60,000 bases of DNA from Adiantum capillus-veneris (taxonomy: Eukaryota > Streptophyta > Polypodiopsida > Polypodiales > Pteridaceae), in contig CM043971.1 in NCBI GenBank assembly GCA_014529385.2, positions 55,415,209 to 55,475,208 on the forward strand, in the 5' to 3' direction. This document shows positions 21,661-32,208 of this stretch, in pieces (positions within the stretch are counted from its first letter, which is position 1; every line of letters starts with the position of its first letter). Position numbers and translations under genes: made by a program. Below the pieces are notes generated by a model. The model was not told the DNA's origin. It worked only from the letters and a program-made list of their open reading frames with translations, and ran no database searches.

Positions 21661-24139
21661 CCTGAAAACCATCAAGAAAAGAGTATGCTGTTTTCCCTGA
21701 TACACGCTCTAGAACATGATCAGTTATCGGTAGGGGATAATTGTCCCTGATTGTTGCAGCATTCACTTTCTTTAAGTTGACACACACTTGGAGTTTACCG
21801 TTCTTCTTGGGTACTACCACAATCGGAGATACCCAATCGGTGTGTTCAATCTCGTATATGAATTCAGCTTCCATTAGCTTATCTATCTCTTCTTTGATTC
21901 GCTTAGCAAATGTATCATTATATGTGTATGGTCTCTGTCTGCTAGGCTTTGCGTCTTGTTTCAGTGGGATTGTGTGTTGGCATATCGATGGGTCAACTCC
22001 CTTTAAGTCCTTATAAGACCATGCAAACACATCCCTATACTCTCTGAGAAGACTCAAAAGTCTCTCTTCCTCGCCTGGAGACAAATCTGTGGCTATGTAC
22101 ACCGGTCTAGGTGTCTCACCTGGAGCTGCTAAATCAACTTTTTTTGCATCCTCCGGTCCGTCATAAGATTCGTTCTCCCTTCTCTCTCGAATAGGTTGGG
22201 TTAATACCACCTTCCTATCCTCTATTGTGAATTTCCTATAGTGAGAGGGAACATCCATGTTTTCTTTGATTTTGGCGTTTTCGTCCTCTCCACTCTCAAA
22301 TTCTGTCGTCCAAACTTCTTTCAGAGTTTTCTTGAGCTCTCTGTACTTGTTTCTATGTTCTAACTTGGACTCCGTGTGTTCTCTGTTGCACTTGTTCTTT
22401 TCTGATTTTTCTGTTTCTGTTTTCGTTCCATTCCTTTGAACTTGATTTCTTGAGCCTCTTTTGTCTTTTCGTAAGCTCTTTTGATCATTGCCTCTCATTC
22501 TTCCAGAAATCTTGTCCTTAACACAATCTTCCGCCTTTACTAGCATTAGGAATTGATTTTTTCCTCTTATTCTAAGCATCGGATTGGTTCTAACCCCCTT
22601 TGTTTTTCTCTTTGCTCTATAGCGTTTCTGGCGTTGTTTAGTTTGGTTCGGAAAATCATAAAATCGGACATCCGTTATAGTTTTTTCGTTTCCGCTTGAA
22701 TTGTCCGTTGACTCGTTGTCTGCTTCATTTCCCCACTCAGGATGATCGGGAATGTCGTGAAACACCTTCTCTTCATCTTCGTTTTCCAGTGTATCGTTCT
22801 TTTCAGTTTCTTTTTCGAGTATAGTTCTCAACATGAAGTACGGAACCACGTCGTACCCGTCCTTGTCGCAAAATTTCGTTGTGGGACCATCCGGAATTGC
22901 ACAAACATCTAGGGTTGCTAGAATGTGTGTCCATTCTAATGGTTCAAGTGTGTCCTCTGGAAAGGGTTCTCCTATATAAGTTTCGTCTTCGATACCCCTT
23001 TCTAAAACATATTCTTCTCGCCTCAGACTTCCACATTTCGAGGCTCCACACATCCATAACTCCTTGGGCTTACCTAACCAAACTGGAAATTCGGATCCCG
23101 CCAAAGTAGCTGAATCAAACTCCTCTACCGGTGTTCGGTTCACATCTTTGTAGCTATGGTCTCTCAGGTTCACACGTGTAGTGGTTTCCATATTTCTCAG
23201 GTATATGTGATCGTAGCCCCAATCTTGGACCATTTTCAACTGTCTCATGAATGGTCTTCCCAATATGATATCATAGTTATTCTCCTTTCCAAAATCGACA
23301 ATAGCAAAAGTATGTTCGTATTCAATGCCGCAAGAAGTCACTACGACTTTCTCTAATAACCCCATAGGTTTCTCCATGTGTCCATCTGCTAATTGGAGTT
23401 TCAACCTAGTCTTCCTTATTGCTGGTTTCCCCCATTTTTTCCAGATTTCTTTTGTAGCAATGGCTACCCCAGCTCCGCTGTCTAGTATTGCCATCGTGTT
23501 CACTCCTTGGAATTCAACTGGTAAGGTTGTATTCCCCTCTTCACCTTCGCAATACTCTCCGACCTTGTTTAAGGGTACAGGCTTAGCGTTCTTTTGTGGT
23601 TTACTCAGCTCTTGTATACCCTCTTGCAGTCTCGATGTTGGGTCTTTTATCCCAAATTTCTCCAAGCATTTTCCTACAGTGGTCCACATATGTGGTCTTA
23701 GCCTCAAAATCTCAGCTAGAGTGATAGTGCATGTCACTGGTGTTGACAAGATCTCTATCAATCCTTGCGAGTCCATGACTTTTTCTGATGAGATTCTTCG
23801 TGAGGGAAGTGCTCTAGTCTCGGATTTTGCTTCATACTCTCCTAAGTATGAAGGTAAGGTATTCAGTGAGTGAGGTTTGCTCTCCATTGTTCTAACAGAG
23901 CCCCCATCTCCCCAGTAAGATTGCAGATCCAAGTCCACTTGAGATCCTGCCTCAAATTCCACTATGGGAGGATTCCTGATGTCCTTTTCCCAATTTGTCT
24001 GATTAGCTTGGCAACTTAGCTCGTTTGCAAAGTTTGCCTCTCTCACTTGTTTCCAAAATTCATTGTAATCCTCATCTCTTCCGTAAGACCTCTGTATGAC
24101 TGGATGAAAACTCTCTATCTCCTGATCGGTTGTGTTCAA
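21647..24139 (-). pseudogene. First protease and N-terminal RT of the giant element
   Basis: 830 codons, in frame with gag. A retropepsin lies at residues about 210-310: NTMAILDSGAGVAIATK with the distal YDIILGRPFM. An acidic/basic low-complexity linker (about 440-640) precedes RT fingers and palm at about 670-825: SRQRPYTYNDTFAKRIKEEI, WVSPIVVVPKKNGK, NAATIRDNYPLP, YSFLDGF. The frame fails at LDGF, where SGYNQ should follow. That sequence resumes one frame over at 21660, consistent with loss of one T from the T run near 21664. VNLKKVN replaces the usual VDYRKLN. Confidence 0.88.
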
Positions 24140-24223
24140 TACTATGCGGTCATCCTTGTGTGTATTTTCAGGCTTTTGTGCACTGGGAGTCTTTTCAGCT
24201 ACCCGTGAAACGATAGTCTCTTG

Positions 24224-25687
24224 CTAAATTGGGTTTTCCGTTCCACAATTCATTGTTTCTTTTGGTGGTTCTAATAAGGCTTGTGCAGTCTCGATCATTC
24301 TCTTGCACATTTCAAGTCTCTGCTTTTCCAATTCCGCGTTTGGGTATGTCATCCACCTCTGTTCTTGTGTTTCGTTGTTCTTTAACCTAGCTTCGTAAGC
24401 TCTCATCAGTGCGTCCAATGGTTCGTGTACTTTGTCGACTAGCACTGATCCCCCTAAGCTTAAGCTCGTTGTTTCTTTGATACTTTTTTGTTTCGTTCTT
24501 TCCGGGCTCATCTCTCGTTTCCCGTTTTGACTCTCAAGTTTTTCTAATCTATCTTTAGTTCGTTTTAGTTCCTCAGCTAGAATAGCGTCTTCACGTTCTT
24601 TTCTCAACTTCATGCGTGCTTTTCTAGCTTTCCATGTGTTTCTCTGACTCCGCGGTCCTTGACTAACCACTTCAGTCGCTAACTTTCCATTCTCAGGTTC
24701 TCTAGTGGTTTTCTTAGCTTGAGCTCTAGTAACAACTTGCGTTGGTATCAGAGTTTCATTTTCAGACCCACTGCTGGTAGGAATAGTTTCTAGCATATTC
24801 AATGTCGTCTTTTGCACTTTGTTTGGATTCTTTGAACAATCCTCAATGAAGTGAGTAACCCCACACTCAGTGCAATAAGCGTTAATTCTAATGATTTCCG
24901 TATGTGGACAAACATTCATCAGATGGTCACCTCCAGACTTGTAACAGGGTCCTAGTGCTGGTCTTGGTCCCATTTGATTCGTCCTTTGTGGATAGGATGG
25001 TCTTTGTCCTGTTAACCCTCCATGAGCTATGAACATCAATGTTCTTGCGTCCAAATTGTATCTCTCTTCATCAGAAGCACTTATAACTGTTGGTATTCCA
25101 ACATTCCCAATCATGCCCCATGGTTCTGGTTGTTTGGGTTCTTCTGGTGGGTAATACACAGTTGGAGACATGTGTGCACCAGATTCTTCATAATAGGCTT
25201 GAACAGGCACTAAGGCTTGTTCTTCCTGATTCTCTAAGGTTGGTGCATATCTAATGCCTACTGGTCTTGCTCCTGGTAAAGGTGGTTGTTGTCCCAATAC
25301 CGGTTGCGGTCTTTCTATCCCCATAGGTCCTGGTACATTTCCCATTGGGTATCGAGGTACTGGATGTACTTGAGGTGGTGCTAATTGAGCAGGAGGTGCA
25401 TACTGATGCTCCCTTACATACCCTTTGTTGTAATAGAACTCCTCTGTTGGATGGTTTGTCCATTTTTGTTCAATAGGACACCATTTCAATGTTTTTGGCA
25501 ATGGTTTTTGGTATGGTGCCATCCTTTTTAGAGCATCTTCTATCATTTGCTCTACATTTGGCATGGTTGTTGTTTGAACATTCTTTTTAGTGGTAGTCTC
25601 GCTCGCTACGGAGGAGGAGCTACTGGATGCAAAATCTGTATCCGCTGACACCTCTCCATAAACCGTACAGTTATCCACTAAGTACAA
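24224..25687 (-). pseudogene. Gag C-terminal part with two zinc knuckles (giant element)
   Basis: 487 codons in the gag frame after a TAA near 25700. It ends in TAG at about 24222 and the frame stays open into the protease ORF. Residues 60-230 are Pro/Gln-rich. Two short knuckles at about 245-290 have the form CX2CX3HX4C, one residue shorter than usual: the first has Ser for its second Cys (CYKSGGDHLMNVC), the second is complete (CTECGVTHFIEDC). A Lys/Glu-rich predicted coiled coil follows (about 355-440). Role: nucleocapsid and linker of the polyprotein. Confidence 0.75.
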
Positions 25688-25702
25688 TGCCTCTCTCGTT
25701 AC

Positions 25703-27121
25703 TTACTCGAAACTTGTACAAGCTTTCAAGTGCAAGTCCTTCTTGAGAGTGTCGTTTCTCAGTCCCTCAATAAAGAGAACAGATAGTCTGTCATCTTGTG
25801 GTCGTTCACGTACTGGACATCTCTCAATGTATTGTTTGAAGCGAAGTGAAGCTTCCTTCACTTTTTCGTGTTCTCTCTGTTTAAAAGCATATATTTGTGA
25901 GACCGTATTGTGCTTAATCCCTCGTTTTGAGAATTCCTCAGCAAACTCTCTTAGCAAATGGTCAATGTCATGGAATCCCCCTATGTTCAGTGGTTGAAAC
26001 CATGTCAGTGCCGTACCTTCTAGAGTAAGACCAAATCCCTCGTATTGTGTATGGAAATCTGTTATCTGCTCAGCTCTTAAGACTTGCTTAAAGAGTGACA
26101 CATGTGCATACGGATCTCCTGAACCACCATACTTCTTTGGCATACACTTCGCTACTTGAGCTGGTCTCATACGTCTATGGTCTGCTACCAATCTCATTGC
26201 TCCTGTGTCCCGGCTAAAGCTTTCTCTAGCATCATGGACTTCATGGGTTACCCTTGTCGTTTCCCCTGCCCTGAATGTACTACTAGGAGGTAAATGTGAT
26301 GGTTCCACTTCGAACCTTGGATCTGGAGTGGTATACGTGGGGATTGGAACTGCACTACCTCGATTTGTATCCATTGACTCTCTGGAATGTAATGATCCCA
26401 TTGGTCCGGGCTTCGAGTACTGAGGTTGACTGAAAGAGTCAGCAGTCTGAGTTCTTTGTCCTCTTGTCGTCATTGGGTTTTGCCCTCCATTTGTTGGTGC
26501 TGGTCTTTGTGAGCTAGAAGTAACATAATACTGATGTAGTGGTCCCCCAAAGTATGTATATCCTTCTAATTCTTTCTTGCCCATTGTTGAGTATTGCCTC
26601 CCATACTTGTCGTAAGCAGCAATTTTTACTTCCGATCCCTCTGTGTAGGTAAAGACATAAAGTCTTTTTTGGTCTGTCAACTCTCCGGTGTAGGGTTCTT
26701 CACATCTATAATAGAGATCTTGCTCCCCATTATTATATTTGTATAGCCCCACATAGATGTTATAAGTGTTGATCCTTGTAGTTTCATTCTCTCTTCTTAA
26801 CCTCGCATCAGGTAAGTTCATTATTGGTGCTTTCTCCTCAAGTTCTTCATCTACTTTGGCTTTGGTGCCCATCAATCCGCACTTGTCCACAATGTTAGGG
26901 TTTAGGACTACCAAGTACATGGTACCCTCGTCATCTAGATATCTATCTCCGCTATAGCTCATAGGCACTAAGTCCTTGAACTCACTAGGTCTCTCTTCTA
27001 TCTTTACACAATAGCGGCCCATTCCATCTTTGTAGATCTTGGCACCTTGCTCATTGTCGTACTGGTATTTTATGAACAATAGCTTCATTGTGGCGGAAGG
27101 GTTTGATGATCCTGCTGCCAT
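25703..27121 (-). CDS. Gag with unfamiliar N-terminal domain (giant element)
   Basis: 472 codons from the ATG at 27121 (MAAGSSNPS). Residues 1-205 form a Tyr/Gly-rich segment I do not recognise (YDNEQGAKIYKDGMGRYCVK; YVGLYKYNNGEQDLYYRCEE; GYTYFGGPLHQYY). Residues 206-310 are low complexity. Residues about 320-470 are a typical retrotransposon gag capsid core: PKKYGGSGDPYAHVSLFKQV, GTALTWFQPL, EFSKRGIKHN, ERPQDDRLSVLFIEGL. The frame ends in TAA and continues as the knuckle segment, so it belongs to a roughly 3,000-codon gag-pol. Start choice: an upstream ORF in another frame overlaps this ATG by 37 nt. Confidence 0.8.
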   Translation of the reverse strand: MAAGSSNPSATMKLLFIKYQYDNEQGAKIYKDGMGRYCVKIEERPSEFKDLVPMSYSGDRYLDDEGTMYLVVLNPNIVDKCGLMGTKAKVDEELEEKAPIMNLPDARLRRENETTRINTYNIYVGLYKYNNGEQDLYYRCEEPYTGELTDQKRLYVFTYTEGSEVKIAAYDKYGRQYSTMGKKELEGYTYFGGPLHQYYVTSSSQRPAPTNGGQNPMTTRGQRTQTADSFSQPQYSKPGPMGSLHSRESMDTNRGSAVPIPTYTTPDPRFEVEPSHLPPSSTFRAGETTRVTHEVHDARESFSRDTGAMRLVADHRRMRPAQVAKCMPKKYGGSGDPYAHVSLFKQVLRAEQITDFHTQYEGFGLTLEGTALTWFQPLNIGGFHDIDHLLREFAEEFSKRGIKHNTVSQIYAFKQREHEKVKEASLRFKQYIERCPVRERPQDDRLSVLFIEGLRNDTLKKDLHLKACTSFE

Positions 27122-27336
27122 ATTTTCTCTGTGTTCAGGTTCAAGTGTTCCAAGTGTTCGGTGAAAATCTCGTAAGATCTCTCCGAAGAAGTATCAGAAA
27201 CACTTCCTTCAAAGATCGGCTCTAATGGTTGCACCCAACTTTGGTTTACACTTCCCTCGGTCGATATGACACTTGCTTGTTCCCCTTGTTTTGGTTGGTT
27301 ATTCTGGAGATTCCTGCCCGATCTCAAATTCATCAA
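27085..27336 (-). CDS. Upstream ORF with LRSGR start, overlapping gag
   Basis: 83 codons, MMNLRSGRNLQNN onward, Ser/Glu-rich, no domain. It overlaps the gag ATG in a different frame, so it is either a separate regulatory ORF or the true gag N-terminus separated by a one-base shift. A similar LRSGR ORF followed by a frame change occurs at 290-150, which favours a conserved arrangement. Low certainty on expression. Confidence 0.4.
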   Translation of the reverse strand: MMNLRSGRNLQNNQPKQGEQASVISTEGSVNQSWVQPLEPIFEGSVSDTSSERSYEIFTEHLEHLNLNTEKIWQQDHQTLPPQ

Positions 27337-28736
27337 TTCCCCTAAAGGACTTTAACTTCTCCGTCTCGGCAATTTGTTTTCCCAAGTTTTTGTGGTCAGA
27401 ATTGATCCAAACTGATTGATACTTGGTCAATTGTTTAATCTTGTCAGTTGGACAACTTCTGTTTCATCAAGTGAGAATTTTGTTGCAGTTATGCTGAAAA
27501 AGACATTATACGCGTATGATGTCTTTTTTCACAGATTTGGACTATTTTGGTTATGCTCACTCTCAGTAGCCCCCTTATGCTCTGTCCACTCACAAAATTC
27601 AGTTTGAACTTTGTTTGAGCAAGTTATGGCTAATTTAGGCTTTTCTTGGCAATTTTCCGCTTTTGACTTGTTTTGGGTCAATTATGATCCAAATGGGATG
27701 AAGCTTGAAATATAACCTCTAGACAGCTATTACAATGGATCTGTGTTGGCAAAGTATCAAAATATGTCCAAAATTAGGTAAAAGACATAATACGCGTATG
27801 ATGTCTTTTTCCTCAATTTGGGTCAAGACTTGATATTTATGCTTTCTACAGTGTTTGTAACAATCTTGTCAGGTCAGATATCAAAATTAAGTAGTGGATG
27901 TGATAAAAGACATTATACGCGTATGATGTCTTTTTTCCCAGATTTTGACTATTCTTGGTTTTAAGCCTTCTCCAATGTTTATAATTGAGTTTCAAGTGTT
28001 TTTGTCAGGTTTGAATGTAAAAACAAGATCTGAATCCAAAATTTCCTATTCTTTGCGTTTCTTGGACTCCGACTTGTCTTTTTGGGTTTCTTTGAGTGTT
28101 AATGCTCTTGTTTTAAGTTGAAATTAGGGTATAACTCCCCTTTTGAACACTCTGGTAAAGTCAAAATTTCTGTTTTGGTCTCTGTTTGGTCATTTAGACA
28201 TCATACGCGTATGATGTCTAAAGTTGCAGATTTCCAGTTTTTTGGCACAGAATCCTTCCTAAAGCTTTCTCAAGTGCTCAGCAACTCCCAGATACACAGA
28301 AAATTTCACTGACTTTTGTTTATTGCAAGTTTCACTACTAACTCGACGGTTTAGTGATCTAACATGCAATCAACCATATCAAGCAAATACTCCAATGATT
28401 ACTAGCTCCAGATCAGGATCAAATGAAGTCCTACCTAAGCTATTCCTAATCATAAAATGGGTTTGGTAATTGTGATTTTAAAGAGATCCACTGCCACTCA
28501 CGGACTAGCAAATTCTTCTTCTATCAACAACTACTCAACACCAACAAAACAACAAACAAATCTAAGCTAAACTAAAAATACTGTCAACACGGAAGACCCA
28601 GGAATACCCCACTTCCTAGTATCTCTCGAGATCTTTGGAGTCCACCACTCCTAGATCTTTTCTAACTAAAGTATACAAAGTAGTTTATACGACTCACCTC
28701 GTAGGAATAGTCTAAGGTCACCTACTTAGGGCTCTC
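27337..28736 (-). other. 5' leader of the giant element
   Basis: About 1.4 kb of non-coding leader between primer site and first ORF. The gag-proximal part holds four palindrome copies (listed separately); the rest (28219-28736) shows no ORF or repeat I can support. Confidence 0.6.
27502..28218. repeat. Palindrome repeats in the 5' leader
   Basis: Copies at 27502-27523, 27784-27805, 27909-27930 and 28197-28218 share the core ATACGCGTAT. The first three have one arm position changed (CATTAT or CATAAT for CATCAT); the last is perfect. Distances are 282, 125 and 288 bp, nearly the same series as in the 3' spacer. Flanking similarity to that spacer is visible, e.g. ATGATCCAAATGGGATGAAG here and ATGATCCAAATTGGATAAAA at 6049-6068. 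Confidence 0.85.
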
Positions 28737-28754
28737 GTCCCCGACAGCGGCGCC
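28737..28754 (-). promoter_or_regulatory. Primer-binding site, tRNA-Asp-like
   Basis: On minus GGCGCCGCTGTCGGGGAC begins three bases after the 5' LTR end. From memory it is close to the TGGCGCCGTTGCCGGGGA site used by many plant gypsy elements, with two differences. It fixes the 5' end of the giant element here. Confidence 0.65.
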
Positions 28755-28757
28755 GAA

Positions 28758-28844
28758 TGTTAAGGCGGTTACGTCGCTAGCGGAAGCTAAATAGAGAGAA
28801 CTCAACCAACAACAGAATTTGTCAGACGAGGACGGAGCTTGACC
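28758..28844 (-). repeat. Truncated 5' LTR of the giant element
   Basis: 87 bp, matching 1438-1524 without indels and with two mismatches. The match stops at 28844, so about 846 bp including the promoter are missing. Confidence 0.85.
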
Positions 28845-29255
28845 AAGAAACCCAATTTTCCATGCTCGCATAAATCATATTGAGTCGCATTACCACTATG
28901 TCAGAGAGAGACTCTCAATAGGAGAGGTCAGTTTGGCTTATGTGCCAGCACAAGACAACCTGGCATAAAATGGTAACCATCTTTTTGCAACATTTGTCAG
29001 CCTACTCAACGTCCTCTTCCTCATATGTGTATATATTTTTCTACGCTATTAAGTTATCTAGAGTAAATTCCCCCTCTTCGTTTAACTTTTGTGGCGACAC
29101 ATACATTATACTCTTCCCAAAAATGTCACCTTAGTCATATGTTTATATTACCACCCTTTTCTTTTTTGCTTTGTAAATAGAATAAGCATATAATAACCAA
29201 CTATATACCCCCAAACTTTCTTACCTCTTGTGAATTAGTAGTAGAAAAATAATAT
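28845..29255. other. Unassigned AT-rich DNA
   Basis: About 410 bp between the truncated LTR and the duplicated block. No ORF, LTR end or repeat that I can support. Confidence 0.4.
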
Positions 29256-31030
29256 ATCCATCTTCCACCCCATATAGATAAATTCCCATGGAAATCAACT
29301 CTCCACTTGTCTTTACCAAAGATTATGGTCCCTCTCTACAAGTCTTCTATGCCCCCTACATAGGTGGCCCAATATCTCTTAAGAATATACATATAGTTTC
29401 TCTCCTTTCAAAAAAGACTCCAATTGTATATTCTTTTCACAACAAAATAATATTGGGCCCTCCTCTATTTGTTTAAGCATCATAGCCTTTTGAAAAAGCA
29501 TGATTCCCCTTGGATGCATACAAGCAAAGGGCCCATACAAGAAAACTTGGAAGCAAAAGGTTCCCTAGCCTAGTGTGGACCTTCCAAACCGAATTCCTTG
29601 GTGCATGGGCATGAAGAATAGTCCAAATTCATATCAAACATGTTGAGAAGGTCAATTTTGCCTTTTGAAGCATGTCATTCCGAGCTACAGGTAAAAAGTT
29701 ATGGTCAAAATAGTGTAAATCTGTCAGATTCGTAGCAAAAGGGAACTGTAAATCAAGTAAATCAAGAGGGTGAGATCTTATTTTTCCCCTACTCATCTTC
29801 TAGAAGAGCAATGAGTGTTCAAGGTCACTTGCATGTGATGGGACCAACCTAAAGATGCTTTCTAAATGCCAAGACAGACAAGTTGAGATACCCCGCAGGA
29901 GCCACCCGTAGGGCCTCATGGTGGGGCCCACCTACATTATGCACCCCTATGGAGCCTTCACGGTCTAAAATGATATTTTTGGTGAATAAATAGTCCCTTT
30001 TATGTCCAATATTCAATGAGTGGTCAAAGGACACTTAATTAGGTCTAATCACTTACTCTAATTAAGTGTAGCATAATCCCACTTCTACACAACTATAAAT
30101 AGCCCCCCCTTAGAGAGACTCAAGGACACACCTATATTTTCAACTTCATGTTGTTTCTTGATCAATAGTAGAGAAAACCCCAACTCTCCCTCTTTCACAT
30201 CCTCCCTCCTAACCCTCCTCTTTGGAGGAAGTGCAACTCTATTCTCCACTCTTTCCATTCTACAATCTCTTACTCCATCAACCCAATAAATCATTTGTAG
30301 CACCTCAATAACTTGTAAATACATCATGATCTCTCTCATGGTTATGTTAATGATCATGAAATCATCTTCAAAACTTTCAAGTGTCGCAATTCGTGATGGT
30401 TAGCCAGCGTCTGTCCTCCCCTTAAAAGGTGTGCGAGAAATCAAGTAAGTGTTCTATTCTCAATTTACCATTGGTTTGTTTCTCCACACTTATTCAATTG
30501 GTCTAAAGAAATTTCTCACTCCAACTCTCTTTTGCTTCATTACATATGCATGTGGCTACCTCTCATGGTGATTTTATTTGTGTCACGGCATTGCATAGAT
30601 GGAGATGAGCTCTCTATACAAAGTGTGTTAGTTTGATGTAAGTGATTCTCTTGTGTGTTTGAGAGGCAAGTCTTGTGCGCATGATTTTTTGATGAGTGCT
30701 TGAGAGAGGAAGAGTTTGGATGTATTATGGGTATTCTTATGGGGAGAAGGTGAATGCTATTCCACAAATTGCATATTTCATTTTGATGCACGGCATTGGG
30801 TTGCATAATCGTTGATGGTGTTCAAGTGTCCAAAGTGTATATAGAGTAAGGGGGTTTTCAAAGTGTGTTGCTTGAGTGGGTGAGTGCAAGTGTTATTTTG
30901 ATTGGTTTCCTTCTCCACTCCCAAAAGAAGGTGGTGCCCCAAGTAGTGTGCGTACCTCTTTACGAACATTTTGTGAGGGTAGGCCCATTGGTTTGGGTTT
31001 AGAGGCCCCATTTCAAAAAGCTCGCCCTCA
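29256..31030 (+). repeat. LTR-like segment related to the nested Tat-like family, copy 1
   Basis: Plus-oriented TATA box CTATAAATAG at 30094-30103. The 3' end ...GTTTAGAGGCCCCATTTC...CCCTCA followed by TAAAGTGGTGCC parallels the nested element's ...GTGTAGAGGCCGCCATTCC...CGTCA and TAAATTGGTGCC. I infer a diverged LTR and primer site; the TG start is missing, so its left end is probably truncated. Small frames inside have no recognisable product. Confidence 0.45.
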
Positions 31031-31398
31031 TAAAGTGGTGCCACTCTTTGTTGTGTGCCTTGAGCTTCCTTAGTCTTCTCCAAGCTGTGTGTGTTTCCTT
31101 GAAACCCTATTTCCAACAGTGCACATTTCAAACATAGGGTAGGGACCTAAAGAGGGAAAAAAAGCCCCGACAGTCCTGTGTGTGTTTACACACATCACTA
31201 GCACATGTATATGCTAATAATAGTAGATTGGCAAGGTCTACTAGATGCTTGAGAGAGTAAATTGTCGCAAGCTTGACTTATGGTATGCATAGACTTAAAA
31301 CTTATGAACATTTAAAAGAAATCTTAGAGTCAAAACAAGACCTTCTTCATTAAAATATATTTGTTCATACCTTATTCTTACCTTTGACATGAGTCATT

Positions 31399-31635
31399 CT
31401 AAGTATTTACAAGGTGTACATTATCCTTTAGCTGGATGTCTTTTATCCATCGTGCATCTTCAAAAGGATAGTTCTTAAATTTGACAAGATATTGACGGAT
31501 AGTCTCACCATTGCATAAAACCTTGTCTTCATGTCGTAGGATGCTCTCTGGCTGTAAAATCTCTTCTTGAACCTCAAACTTAGGTGGTTCTTCAATTACT
31601 GGTTCTTTGGGTGGTTTGCCCTTATAAGGTTTCAA
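31399..31635 (-). pseudogene. Integrase C-terminal chromodomain fragment, copy 1
   Basis: 78 residues, KPYKGKPPKEPVIEEPPKF then ESILRHEDKVLCNGETIRQY and LVKFKNYPFEDARWI. It aligns closely with the C-terminus of the chromodomain pol at 38017-40698 (AILRHEDKVLRHGKIIRRYL; IKFKNYPFEDAKWM). Such domains steer integration to marked chromatin. The rest of this pol is gone. Confidence 0.75.
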
Positions 31636-31962
31636 GAGTGTTAGGATTCAGGCCAACTGGCCGATCGCCCATCTAAAACTTGCTCCTTCTTTATGTTGTG
31701 TGTTTTCCCAAAAAGCTTCACTCTCCTCCTCTCTTTCCCCCTTCCTGCACACACGCGTACAAGGATTCCTCCCCACAAGTAGTATCAAAATGTAATGGAA
31801 TTTGCCTATTCAATTTGAGAATAGCGGAATTTAATGAGAGTACTTTCAAGAAATGATTTTGTGAGCATAGCGGGTAGACATAATTGAAGATAGCAACATA
31901 ATCATAGCAATTAGTTAACTTGGCATAGACAATACTTTTGCAAGAGAGAGAGTTTAGAGAAC

Positions 31963-32208
31963 ATGACAACAATTGAGGACCGGATTTATGTGGAGCCGGT
32001 CCCCCCTCCAATAGGCATTTGTATTATGATTTCTCCCATAAAGAGAGACTTGTTACAATACAGTCTTTGTGTTCCTTGTGACCTAGGTGATGCCATGAAG
32101 ATGGAAGGCTTCATGCACCACAAACATAACATAAACTTGAAGAAAGCTTTAACTATCCCAAGCCTCAATCCCAAGACCTCAAACACCTTCAAAGGTGGAG
32201 AGAGCTAG
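31963..32208 (+). CDS. Small hypothetical ORF, copy 1
   Basis: 81 codons, MTTIEDRIYVEPVPPPIGI onward; no domain known to me. The same frame is at 36204-36449 with one residue changed. It is preserved only because the whole block was recently duplicated, so coding status is doubtful. It lies in the stretch between the chromodomain fragment and the minus LTR-like region. Confidence 0.2.
   Translation: MTTIEDRIYVEPVPPPIGICIMISPIKRDLLQYSLCVPCDLGDAMKMEGFMHHKHNINLKKALTIPSLNPKTSNTFKGGES

Larger units (their letters stand above)
1438..28844 (-). mobile_element. Giant Ty3/gypsy LTR retrotransposon, about 18.2 kb without nested insertion
   Basis: Both ends carry the same 87-bp LTR terminus (1438-1524 and 28758-28844, two mismatches). 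A polypurine tract adjoins the left LTR and a tRNA-Asp-like primer site adjoins the right one, so the element reads on minus. Coding order is upstream ORF, gag, zinc knuckles, protease, RT, RNase H, two H2C2 modules, integrase, second retropepsin, Trp/Lys tail, spacer, coiled-coil ORF. RT before integrase makes it Ty3/gypsy; there is no second RNase H, unlike Tat elements. gag-pol is one open frame broken by several in-frame stops and one single-base shift in RT, so this copy is probably defective. The 5' LTR lacks about 846 bp. A 9.2-kb Tat-like element sits in its 3' spacer. Confidence 0.85.

Noticed and set aside
24215-24230. TAG between gag and protease as programmed readthrough
   Set aside because: The downstream bases CAAGAG do not fit the CAR-YYA readthrough context, and other stops in the element lie inside domains, so simple mutation is more likely.
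30085-31131. Small ORFs in the LTR-like segment, present twice
   Set aside because: Their conservation only reflects the recent block duplication; no domain or start context.
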